Source: an uncultured Prevotellaceae bacterium
GTDB lineage: Bacteria > Bacteroidota > Bacteroidia > Bacteroidales > Muribaculaceae
Assembly (NCBI GenBank): GCA_900317325.1
Contig: ONGE01000004.1
Location: forward strand, 62,001-126,000
Reading direction: 5' to 3'
Length of the DNA stretch: 64,000 bases
A program made the translations under genes and the position numbers. Positions within the stretch are counted from its first letter, which is position 1, and every line of letters begins with the position of its first letter. Of this stretch, positions 16,723 to 26,070 are shown piece after piece. Below the pieces are notes generated by a model, which ran no database searches, had not been told where the DNA came from, and worked only from the letters and a program-made list of their open reading frames with translations.

Positions 16723-18798
16723 ATGGCTACATTAGAGAAAATTAGGAAACGTAAAGTTTGGCTTGCCGTTGTGATCGGTCTTGCTCTGTTCGCCTTCATT
16801 GCTGAGGCAGCATTTGAGGTTCTTGGTCGTTTTGGCGGCAGCACCGAAGCCGCTAAGGTCGGCAGCGAGAAGATTGACATTATGGACTTCCAGAAGCGCG
16901 AGCAGCTCGTGGCTTCGAACGAACAGCAGAACAACCAGCAGGCCACCGACGCTGCAGTACGTCAGCAGCAGGTGCTTGATGAGATGATCAACGAGAAGCT
17001 CCTTGAGCAGGAGTATAAAAAGCTGGGTATCTCGGTCAGTGACTGGGAGATCAGCCAGTTGATGATCGGTAAGAATCCTGCCCAGGCTGTCGTTCAATTC
17101 GCACAGCAGGCTGGTGCCAAGTCACCTGCCGAGCTCTATGAGTTCATCATGAACCCCACCAAGCAGGGTGTTCAGGCCTCGCAGGTCGAGCAGCTTAAGA
17201 ATCAGTGGAATCAGCTCAAGGATGAGATTACCAAGCAATATTTGTTCGCCAAGGTTCAGACCCTCATGGCCGGCTGTATGCAGGCCAATGACCTGGATCG
17301 CGCTCAGATGGCCGAGGAGGCTGCTGTCACTAACGTGGTAACCTTCGCCAAGAAGGACTACTCCACGCTGCCCGACGACAAGTATGCCGTCAGCGACGAG
17401 GAGCTCAAGGCCGAGTGGGAGAAGATGAAACCCATGTTCAAGATCGATGAGCCCCTGCGTGCTATTCACTACATCGCAGTTAATATCGAGCCCAACCAGG
17501 AGGATATCATCGCTGCCAACAAGATTGCCGATGCTGCTTACATCGCCCTGCAGAAGGGTCGTGGCGTTGACTCGGTTCGCCTGTTGGGTACCGTGAAGAT
17601 CGATACCGCCATGCTCCTGAAGAACAACCTGCCCGCCAAGGTGCGCGACTTCTTCGCTGGCGCCGAGGTTGGTACCACCAAGCGTGACACTGTCATGAAT
17701 AACAAGCACACCATGTACAAGCTCATCAACAAGATGGTCAGCCTCGACTCTGTAATGTTGAGCTACGTGGGTGTACAGGGTGACGCCAAGATGCAGAAGC
17801 AGGTTCTCGACGAGCTCAATGCAGGTAAGTCGCTCGATGACATCAAGAAGGCTTATCCCCAGAAGGTGGATGGCAAGCTTGATGACTGGCAGCGCGTGTA
17901 CACCTTGGTTGACTCGTTGAAGAACAAGGTGACTAATGCAACTCCCGGTGTTTACTTCGTTTACAACAGCGGTGAGCAGGGTGCAACGCTGCTCAAGGTG
18001 GGTGAGAAGAAGGCTCCCAAGACTTTCTACACACTCGCAACTGTTACCTACGAGGCCTATGCCAGCACCAAGACCAGCGATGCCCTGCGTGACAAGTTCC
18101 AGGACTTCCTGAACAAGAACAAGACCGCTAAGGACTTTGAGGCCAATGCCGCTAAGGCCGGTTACAATGCCGCTGAGCTCATGATTTCTCCCAGCACCCC
18201 GCAACTTGGTAGCCAGTTCGGTGCCATCAAGGATAGCCGCAAGGCCATCAAGTGGGCCTTCGACAACAAGAAGGGTATGGTTTCGCCCATCTTCAGCGAT
18301 AACAACGACGTGCTGGTCGCTGTAGCTGTCGACGAGATCTACGACGGTGAGTATCTGCCCTACAACTTTGCTCAGGGCAAGGAGATGCTCACTCAGCGCG
18401 TGCGCAACAACAAGAAGGGTGATGACCTGATGAATCAGTACAAGGGCAAGGCCAACGACCTGAACGGTTATGCCGCACTCATGGGTGCTAAGGTCGACAC
18501 CGCCCGCATCGTCTTCGCCGCCAATGGTGATCCCAAGATCGGTAACGAGCCCGGTCTCGTGGGCCGCGTGGCTGTCGCTAAGCCCGGCACGCTCCAGGGT
18601 CCCTGGAAGGGTCAGAATGCTGTGATTGTTTACCAGGTGGTTAAGCAGGAGAAGGAAGAGCGCAAGCCCAGCAAGGAAGAGCTCGACAACCGTTATGCTC
18701 AGACTCGCGGCGCTCAGGTCTTCGCCAACCCGTCCAACATCTATATGATTTTGAGCAAGGCCACTAAGGTGAAGAAGAACCTGATCAGCTTCTATTGA
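16723..18798 (+). CDS. PpiD/SurA-like periplasmic peptidyl-prolyl isomerase, membrane-anchored
   Basis: The 691-residue protein starts with a short basic cytoplasmic stretch and one transmembrane helix (about residues 12-33, VWLAVVIGLALFAFIAEAAF), the PpiD topology. A SurA-like N-terminal chaperone region follows (DFQKREQLVASNEQQN, VLDEMINEKLLEQEYKKLGISVSDWEI). One or two degenerate parvulin-type domains come next, then a C-terminal segment. PpiD-type proteins help fold proteins leaving the Sec translocon. The classical active-site residues are not obvious, so chaperone function is safer than isomerase activity. It has its own promoter and terminator and is divergent from the TPR gene. Confidence 0.85.
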   Translation: MATLEKIRKRKVWLAVVIGLALFAFIAEAAFEVLGRFGGSTEAAKVGSEKIDIMDFQKREQLVASNEQQNNQQATDAAVRQQQVLDEMINEKLLEQEYKKLGISVSDWEISQLMIGKNPAQAVVQFAQQAGAKSPAELYEFIMNPTKQGVQASQVEQLKNQWNQLKDEITKQYLFAKVQTLMAGCMQANDLDRAQMAEEAAVTNVVTFAKKDYSTLPDDKYAVSDEELKAEWEKMKPMFKIDEPLRAIHYIAVNIEPNQEDIIAANKIADAAYIALQKGRGVDSVRLLGTVKIDTAMLLKNNLPAKVRDFFAGAEVGTTKRDTVMNNKHTMYKLINKMVSLDSVMLSYVGVQGDAKMQKQVLDELNAGKSLDDIKKAYPQKVDGKLDDWQRVYTLVDSLKNKVTNATPGVYFVYNSGEQGATLLKVGEKKAPKTFYTLATVTYEAYASTKTSDALRDKFQDFLNKNKTAKDFEANAAKAGYNAAELMISPSTPQLGSQFGAIKDSRKAIKWAFDNKKGMVSPIFSDNNDVLVAVAVDEIYDGEYLPYNFAQGKEMLTQRVRNNKKGDDLMNQYKGKANDLNGYAALMGAKVDTARIVFAANGDPKIGNEPGLVGRVAVAKPGTLQGPWKGQNAVIVYQVVKQEKEERKPSKEELDNRYAQTRGAQVFANPSNIYMILSKATKVKKNLISFY

Positions 18799-18829
18799 TC
18801 TGACAATCCTTATCCATCAGGATAACTGA

Positions 18830-18861
18830 CAAGTCCCGTGGGCAACTGCCCGCGGGACTTG
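18830..18861 (+). terminator. Terminator of the PpiD-like gene
   Basis: A stem of up to 15 bp (one G-U) has arms 18830-18844 and 18847-18861 with a tight loop. It lies about 30 bases after the stop. Confidence 0.75.
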
Positions 18862-19293
18862 TTGCATAATAGGGGTTTTGATGCACCATCAATCGCCCCG
18901 GGTTTTACAATAAGCATAGAAAGAATTAACGTGAGCTCGATAATAATAAATCGTTGATATTGAATTCATTCGCTACTGGCCACTAACCCACTGATATATA
19001 GAACAGATTTCATCGAACTCACGTCAAATATTAATGCTCTCCACCCCAAAAAGTCAATGAAACAGATGCTGGCCCCAAAAGCTTTCTAATTCATATTTCG
19101 CTAATGCAGCGAATTGCAAGAAAAAGAATTAATCCGCATATAATTGGCAGAATTGGCTTCGCGCGATCTAATGGTTCGTGTAATTTGCATTAGTCTCGCT
19201 GGGTTCAAACTGACATTTTTATTCTCGCTTTTTTATGGAAATCAGTAGGAATGAATGCTTTATAACGGAAGAAATGTTAAAATAATCCGTAAT
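18862..19293. other. Gene-free AT-rich intergenic region
   Basis: No supported reading frame is visible on either strand. The only structure seen is an imperfect 13-bp inverted repeat, 18929-18941 with 19012-19024 (one mismatch), spaced by 70 bases. Whether it marks a regulatory site or a small RNA cannot be told. Confidence 0.4.
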
Positions 19294-19326
19294 TTTGCTT
19301 GATTTTATTACTTTTTCTTATTTTTG
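19294..19326 (+). promoter_or_regulatory. Promoter of the 2162-residue repeat protein
   Basis: TTTG at 19294-19297, 21 bases, then TATTTTTG at 19319-19326. The implied leader before the ATG is about 155 nt, longer than for neighbouring genes. Confidence 0.65.
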
Positions 19327-19488
19327 TGCTTTAAATAGTTCGCCTTGGGATGAAGCATCAAAATTCAAGTGCTTTTCAAGGCCAGAATCAAGTATATAAA
19401 CAAGTATAACTAATTAGGCAGACACAAGGATAGAGGGTTCACCCTGGTTGATGCCCATAACAATGAATTGAACCCGCCTTAATTCAAG

Positions 19489-22400
19489 ATGAAAAAATTA
19501 CTACTATTTCTAATGCTGCTCGCTTTTGCACTACCACCTGCAATAGCGGGCGAGAAGACCGTGACGATCTCTCGCAACGAGGGAATCTATAAGGATTCCG
19601 AAGGTGTGTATTACTGCTATAAGGACGGTATTACCATGACCTTCTCCAGCGGTATGAACAATGTCAACTACCTGGTGGAACACCAGCAGGTGGTATTCTA
19701 CATCCGCTCGGACAACTATGTCATCAAAAAAATCAAGTTCAACTGTTTGGACAACACCACTAATAGCAACATGGATTGCTTCTATTGGGGCCCCTCAACC
19801 ATACACGAACTTGGTGCAGTGGGATCTTACACGCCCACAGGTAACTACGCTTCCAGTGGTTATATCGGCACATGGGTCGGTGGTTCAACCGATTCCAAGG
19901 ATGTCAAGTTCACGACCGAGGGCAAGCCAGTGCGCTTCGGCTCGGTCGAGATTACCTATGACAAAGAGTTTGGTGACATCTATGACCTTGTGACACAGAA
20001 CAGTGAGATTGAGAATGGCCAGACTTATGTTCTTGTGAGCCGGCAATCATCCAAAGCTTTGGGTAAAGAAGAGTATCATGGCAGTGATTCATATACAACC
20101 TTCAGCTCAACGCCTGTTACCCTGTTGAACAATAATCAAAAGGTAAAGGTGACCGATGAGGTGCAACTTATTAAGTTGCAGTCTTCTGGTGATGGGACCC
20201 GCCCCTGGTATATCAAGGTCGGTGACAATTACATGCGTCGCCGCAATGGCGATTACACGTCAGGTTCGGGCAATACCTATGGTTATAACCTGTATTCCCA
20301 GGAAAACATCGCAAGTGGCACCGAAAGCAATTATCGCGTTTCCATCAGTGTGACGGGTAATACTAACAATAATGCCTTGATTAGGTTCAGTCATAATAAT
20401 AGTGAGACTGCTGCTCCTTCGGGAGGCGTGACCAGGACTTTCGCCATCCGCCACTACAATGGTGGCAGCCTCTTCAGGGTAATGGACTATTCGTCGAACA
20501 ATAGTGAAGCTTCCTACCAGCGCGTTTACTTGTACAAGCCTGCTCAGAGCTATGAGGTGACTACCGAGTGCATTCCTACCAATGGCGGTTACATCACTTT
20601 GGGTAATGGTATCCTTACCGATAATCAGGGCAAGAACTGGTCGCAGCAATATGACAATGTCACTTTCTTTGTCGGTCCGACTGACGGATGGGGTGTCGGT
20701 AACGTGACTGTGACCGATATGAACACGAGGGCAGTGACCACACTGCAACCGACCAACACGGGCGACTTCGGTAACGACTACAGTTTTGAGATGCCCGCCA
20801 ATGACGTGAAGATCACGGCCAATTTCTTGGAGCCTGTAGAGATTGACACGATATGTAATCCTGCTAATGGCGGCCAATTTAACTTCATCAATGGCTATAC
20901 CAACTTTAACGGACAATATTACTCCAACGACGGCAAGACGGTAACCTTCAAGCCCACTGCCGCCGACGGCTACATCTTCAACTCGGTCACTATAACCGAT
21001 AATGGCGTCACCACAACCATGACGCCCGATGCCGACGGTGTTTATTCGTTCGTTATGCCTGACCATCCGGTGACCTTGACAGCCAACTTTGAGGAAGCTA
21101 CCGACCTGTATCTGCTCGGTACAGCCAACGGTGTGACGGGCTGGTATCCCTACGGTCCCAAGTTCAATTTCAACACGGCCAACGAGGAGTACTACATCGA
21201 CGTTTACTTTAAGGGCGGCAACGATAATCCCAACATCGATCAGGCCTATGGCTACTTCAGTCTGACCAAGAAAATCGACTTGGGTGGCAACTGGAACAAC
21301 ATCAACGGTTATCGCTTGGCTGCCGAGTACAATAATTACTGGGTGGAGGACGGCAACACTGGCATTAACCTGTATGGCGACCGCAACGATAATGCTTTCA
21401 AGATCAAGCCCGGTGTTTACCGCATCAAGGTGGATAAGACGATGACCCACATGAGTATCGTGGAATATCCGCTCTCGCTCTCCTTTGATCCTGTTGACGG
21501 CTCGATAGTTGAATCGGGTCAAGTGGTAACCATCACCAGCAACCTCGATGATCTGGTGCACGGCATCAATCCCGATGAGGTTTTCTCATCCTTCTATAAC
21601 ACCACTGATAACTGGGCAACCCAGGAGAACGACAACACCGCAGTGATTACCCAAGAGGGTATCACCACGGTTAAGGCCAACACCAACCTGGGTTACATCC
21701 ACGTTGAAGGCCAGGCCGATTATGAAATCATCGGTGACCTCTACCTGCTCGGTACCGCCATTGGTCGCACGACATGGGCTTCTTCAGGTCCTAAGTTCAC
21801 CTATGATGCCGAGAATGAGGAGTATCACCTTGATGTTTACTTCAAGGGTGGAGAAGCAACCTTGCCTCCCTCTCCCGAGTATCAGTATTACGGCTACTTC
21901 AGCCTTGCGACTCATGTTTCGGACTTCGATTGGACGCAAAGGACTAATTGTCCCGATTATACCTGGTCTCAGGTATCGGGTCGCTTAGGTGCCGCGGTTG
22001 ATGACCTTGGTGTGGCTGGCGGTTCAACGGATGTCCCCTTGTATGGTGACGGTCAACATGATAATTGTGCCTTCAAGATACCTGCTGGCATTTACCGCAT
22101 CACGGTCAACAAGAATAAGACCTTGATGAGCATCACCCAAACTCCTGTTCATATCTACTTTGACCCTGCCGGTGGCACTGTCGAGGCAGGTACAACAGTG
22201 ACGCTCAGCAGTGACATCCAGTCCCTTGTATGGCCCATTGCTGCAACCTATGGCATGACTGAGGATCCTCAAAACTTCAGAATCAGGACCGACGACATGG
22301 GCGAGGATGAATGGAATGACAATGGCCAGCACTACGACAACGACATCGTGATTACCCGTCAAGGCGAAACCACCATTGTCACTGGTTATGTTGAGCTTGG

Positions 22401-25400
22401 TTTCATTTCCACCGAGGGCACTGCCCAATATACCATTCCCGCTCCTCATGTTTACAACATCTCGACGAGTGTCACTCCCGAGGGCGGAGGTGTGATTACT
22501 GCTCCCTCTGGCTCAGTAGCTGGAGAAACGGTAACCTTTACTGTGACCGACAGCAATCCCAGTGTCTATACTCTTAGTGAGATAGAGGTTTATAACAGCT
22601 ATGGCGCACTGGTGGATGTCGTTAATAATGGTGACGGTACCTATAGCTTCACGATGCCTAGTGATGATGTGACCATCAGTGCCAGCTACACGCTTACTCA
22701 GTATACCGTGACAACCAGTTGGTCGCCCATAGATGGTGGTGCCATCTGGCTGGATGGAGTCAATACACCTCAAACTGTCGTGAAGACTAATGGTGAACAG
22801 GTGGAATTTGGCGTTACGGCAGCCACCGAAGCCAATTATCGACTGGCAAACCTCGTTGTAACGAACCTGACGACTAATGAGGTGATTGCAACTACGCCAT
22901 CCGGAAGCAATGGATACACCTTTACCATGCCGACAGCCAACGTATCGATCACTGCCGAATTTGATAATCGCTTTAACATCACCACGGTGTGTGTGCCTGA
23001 AGAAGGCGGTACGATTAATATCGGTGTAACTCAAGCCATGGCCGGCGAAAGGGTTTTCTTCCAATTGATCAGGAACTCTGGATATGTAGCCTCTTACGCG
23101 ACCATTTCTTATGTGGATGAGAATGATGAGACTCAAACCATAAGGATGGAGGATTCAGAAGGTCAGTATAACTTTATCATGCCTGCTGCCGATGTGACGA
23201 TCACGGCTTATTTTGCACCATTGTATCTTTTGGATACGCAAATTGTGCCTAATGAGGGCGGACAAGTTGAGACAATTATTCAAGTTCCACGAACTAGTGT
23301 TTGGCTTGTTGAAGGAGCAAACGTATATCTCACTATGAGAGCCTACCAAGGCTATCGTTTAAATCATGCGATTTTATCTTATGTGGATGAGAATGATGAA
23401 ACGCAGGAGATTGCTTTGACTCCCACCACTTATCCAGCATCGTATAGTTTCAGCTTCACCATGCCTCCTGCCAATGCGATGTTCACTGCTTATCTTGATA
23501 AGAGTTATGCTATCACGAAACAATGTACGCCGCCCGAGGGTGGAACCATCAATCTGAATACTGTCTCGTCTTATGCGGGTACCCCGATTTCCTTCACAGT
23601 GACTTCCAATCCGGGCTATGCGGTAACTGACGTGACTATTTCTTATGTGGACGAAAATGATGTCACTCAGACAGTCTTGTTGACTCCTGACGAGAATGGC
23701 GTTTACGGCTTTACGATGCCTGAGGCTCCTGTGACCATCAATGCCAACTTTGCCCATATACCCTATGGAATCAGTGCTGTTTGCAACCCGAACGAAGGTG
23801 GTTCGATTGAAGTGGCTTCCTCGGCCTACACCGGTGACCAGGTTGCTTTCACTGTTGACAGAAACCCGGGATATGATCTGATTAGTCTTACCGTTACCAA
23901 CTCTGTCACTGGGCAAGAAATTGTGTTTACTCAAGGACAGAATGGCCAATACCGCTTCGTTATGCCTGACGCAGCAGTGGTCATCACGGCAAACTTCAGT
24001 ACGATCAGTGACCTGTATCTATTGGGTACTGCCAATGGCGTGACTGAGTGGGCTCCCACTGGACCCAAGTTTGATTACGATCCTGTCAACGATGAGTACA
24101 CCTTGACGGTTTATTTCAAGGGTATCAGAGATGTCGCCGGCCAGGACGATGACCGCTATGGTTACTTTAATTTGACGACAGTGGTCCATGAATCGGATTG
24201 GGATTACATTGCTCCTTATCGTCTTGTTCCTAAGACCATTATTGACGAAGTGGGCTTAACTCATCATGTAGATGATCCTGAAGAGGACACCGAATCGTTG
24301 TATAGGGCATCGGATGGTTATAATGCTGACAATAAATTCAAGATTTTCCCTGGCATCTTTAAGTTGACCGTTCCTGGCGATAAGAAATCGATAACGGTAA
24401 CTCGAATCCCTGTCTCTGTAATTTTGACTCCTTCGGATGTTGTCGTTCTGGATGGGTATAATTACGTTGACTATGGTACTGTGGTTACAGCCAGCAGCAA
24501 TCTGGAACAGACTGTTCATGCCATCAATCCCAACGAGGATGATGCCGTCTTCTATATGACCTTGAGTGACGAATTCAGTACTATTGAAACCATAGATACG
24601 ATTCCCGGCAACCAGATAACCATCACCAAAGAAGGAAAAAACCGAATCAAAGGTGCGGCTTATATTGGTTGGATTGAGCCCGATACTATCGAGAATTATT
24701 ATTATCATACCCTCCGTTTCATTGAAGGTCTGCCTAGTTTAACTGTTGGGGAACCTCAAGTCCTCGCCGATACGCTTGTTGGCGTTTGGGCAGCAGATAA
24801 GATATTGTGGGCTAAGGACTTGGGTGACAGGTCTATAAACAAGGACTACAATGTTAATAATCTGGTGGATTATGGTATCGACATCGCCCACATGCAAGAT
24901 CCAGTGCGTGGTTGGGACCAGAGCAACTGGGTAATGCTTGACTTCACTGATATCTTGAATGATTTAGGCTGTACTTCCAATGACGAAGCTCTTGAAGTCT
25001 TGAATAAGTATGTTAACAAGCAATTGAAGTCTATGAGTGTCAGGGGATTCTATGAAAGTGATGCCACTTACCGCATTACGCTTTATTGTGAGCCTGAGGT
25101 CTTGAAGGACACCGTTGGTTATCCGGGATACCTGCAAGATCCCCTCGAGCTCCTTGCCAAACCCACTGGACGCACCGAGCCTGTCATCTATCACTATAAC
25201 CACTACACGCCGTGTAATTTCATGTATGGTTCTGTGATTGAACAAGGTGAACAATCTGACCTCATGCCTCCCCTTGATGACTGGGATGAACTTGAAGCCT
25301 TTGTGAGAAGTCATATTGAGTTTGCCGAACTTTGGGATTACGACTGGTCAGATAGTGACAACTGGACTGATGACCAATGGGAAACCTTCGATGAATTGCT

Positions 25401-25977
25401 GAATAATTATTTCATTGATAACAGTTTCTTCGTCGTCAGGGGCAAACCATGTGAGGTTGCTCACGTGTGGGCCGTTTGGCGTGGAGATGACGTGTTTGAT
25501 GTGTACGAGAGGAGTATTAACGAGACTGGTGACACCATCTACAATAGGTATGACCTTTCGGGTGCTTTCAGGGTTGGTGGATGGGAGTACAATCGCTTGA
25601 CACCTAATCCGGCCTATTATGGTGAGCCCGAGGGCTTGCAAGCTCTGCATGTCAATGCGGCTTATGAGTTCCATATCGCTATCATGACACCCGGTGAAAA
25701 TGACCAACCCAGTAAGAAAATGAGGAAGGCTCCTGTTGCTAAGGGATGCGAACCGAATGATAGTGAGTATCTGATTTATCCTTTGGACTTGAAGAGCCAC
25801 TCCGATAATGTGACAGATATTCCTGAAATATCTATGATAACTGATGACAAGATGGTTATCAGCGTGCGTTATTACAACCTGATGGGTCAGGAGAGCAGGA
25901 CACCGTTCGATGGCATCAACATTGAGGTGATCCGCTACAATGACGGTAGTATGATTTCCAGGAAGATTCTCAAGTAA
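19489..25977 (+). CDS. Giant secreted repeat protein with InlB-B-type repeats and a type IX sorting-like tail
   Basis: This 2162-residue protein has a signal peptide (MKKLLLFLMLLAFALPPAIAG). Residues about 25-330 are beta-rich. At least eight divergent InlB B-repeats follow, each closing in a Y.F.MP...V.ITA.F pattern, near residues 435, 525, 1055, 1145, 1230, 1325, 1410 and 1495. Three copies of another module (DLYLLGTANGVT, then GPKF, VYFKG and YGYFSL) begin near 537, 749 and 1506 and recall starch-binding SusE/SusF-type domains. A unique region covers about 1700-2060. The end resembles a type A sorting domain (YYNLMGQ, then SRKILK), so export by the type IX system is likely. A carbohydrate or surface adhesion role is inferred; no catalytic motif was found. 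Confidence 0.82.
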   Translation: MKKLLLFLMLLAFALPPAIAGEKTVTISRNEGIYKDSEGVYYCYKDGITMTFSSGMNNVNYLVEHQQVVFYIRSDNYVIKKIKFNCLDNTTNSNMDCFYWGPSTIHELGAVGSYTPTGNYASSGYIGTWVGGSTDSKDVKFTTEGKPVRFGSVEITYDKEFGDIYDLVTQNSEIENGQTYVLVSRQSSKALGKEEYHGSDSYTTFSSTPVTLLNNNQKVKVTDEVQLIKLQSSGDGTRPWYIKVGDNYMRRRNGDYTSGSGNTYGYNLYSQENIASGTESNYRVSISVTGNTNNNALIRFSHNNSETAAPSGGVTRTFAIRHYNGGSLFRVMDYSSNNSEASYQRVYLYKPAQSYEVTTECIPTNGGYITLGNGILTDNQGKNWSQQYDNVTFFVGPTDGWGVGNVTVTDMNTRAVTTLQPTNTGDFGNDYSFEMPANDVKITANFLEPVEIDTICNPANGGQFNFINGYTNFNGQYYSNDGKTVTFKPTAADGYIFNSVTITDNGVTTTMTPDADGVYSFVMPDHPVTLTANFEEATDLYLLGTANGVTGWYPYGPKFNFNTANEEYYIDVYFKGGNDNPNIDQAYGYFSLTKKIDLGGNWNNINGYRLAAEYNNYWVEDGNTGINLYGDRNDNAFKIKPGVYRIKVDKTMTHMSIVEYPLSLSFDPVDGSIVESGQVVTITSNLDDLVHGINPDEVFSSFYNTTDNWATQENDNTAVITQEGITTVKANTNLGYIHVEGQADYEIIGDLYLLGTAIGRTTWASSGPKFTYDAENEEYHLDVYFKGGEATLPPSPEYQYYGYFSLATHVSDFDWTQRTNCPDYTWSQVSGRLGAAVDDLGVAGGSTDVPLYGDGQHDNCAFKIPAGIYRITVNKNKTLMSITQTPVHIYFDPAGGTVEAGTTVTLSSDIQSLVWPIAATYGMTEDPQNFRIRTDDMGEDEWNDNGQHYDNDIVITRQGETTIVTGYVELGFISTEGTAQYTIPAPHVYNISTSVTPEGGGVITAPSGSVAGETVTFTVTDSNPSVYTLSEIEVYNSYGALVDVVNNGDGTYSFTMPSDDVTISASYTLTQYTVTTSWSPIDGGAIWLDGVNTPQTVVKTNGEQVEFGVTAATEANYRLANLVVTNLTTNEVIATTPSGSNGYTFTMPTANVSITAEFDNRFNITTVCVPEEGGTINIGVTQAMAGERVFFQLIRNSGYVASYATISYVDENDETQTIRMEDSEGQYNFIMPAADVTITAYFAPLYLLDTQIVPNEGGQVETIIQVPRTSVWLVEGANVYLTMRAYQGYRLNHAILSYVDENDETQEIALTPTTYPASYSFSFTMPPANAMFTAYLDKSYAITKQCTPPEGGTINLNTVSSYAGTPISFTVTSNPGYAVTDVTISYVDENDVTQTVLLTPDENGVYGFTMPEAPVTINANFAHIPYGISAVCNPNEGGSIEVASSAYTGDQVAFTVDRNPGYDLISLTVTNSVTGQEIVFTQGQNGQYRFVMPDAAVVITANFSTISDLYLLGTANGVTEWAPTGPKFDYDPVNDEYTLTVYFKGIRDVAGQDDDRYGYFNLTTVVHESDWDYIAPYRLVPKTIIDEVGLTHHVDDPEEDTESLYRASDGYNADNKFKIFPGIFKLTVPGDKKSITVTRIPVSVILTPSDVVVLDGYNYVDYGTVVTASSNLEQTVHAINPNEDDAVFYMTLSDEFSTIETIDTIPGNQITITKEGKNRIKGAAYIGWIEPDTIENYYYHTLRFIEGLPSLTVGEPQVLADTLVGVWAADKILWAKDLGDRSINKDYNVNNLVDYGIDIAHMQDPVRGWDQSNWVMLDFTDILNDLGCTSNDEALEVLNKYVNKQLKSMSVRGFYESDATYRITLYCEPEVLKDTVGYPGYLQDPLELLAKPTGRTEPVIYHYNHYTPCNFMYGSVIEQGEQSDLMPPLDDWDELEAFVRSHIEFAELWDYDWSDSDNWTDDQWETFDELLNNYFIDNSFFVVRGKPCEVAHVWAVWRGDDVFDVYERSINETGDTIYNRYDLSGAFRVGGWEYNRLTPNPAYYGEPEGLQALHVNAAYEFHIAIMTPGENDQPSKKMRKAPVAKGCEPNDSEYLIYPLDLKSHSDNVTDIPEISMITDDKMVISVRYYNLMGQESRTPFDGINIEVIRYNDGSMISRKILK

Positions 25978-26002
25978 TCCATTAAGGATTCCTCAATAAA
26001 GC

Positions 26003-26035
26003 GTCGCGCGCTCCGTCATGTACGGGGCGCGCGAC
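26003..26035. terminator. Hairpin between the repeat protein and the C10 peptidase gene
   Basis: A 13-bp GC-rich stem (one G-U) with arms 26003-26015 and 26023-26035 and a 7-base loop separates two convergent genes. It probably serves both. Confidence 0.75.
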
Positions 26036-26070
26036 TGTTGTTGATGCCTGGATCAATAAGATCCGGAGTT

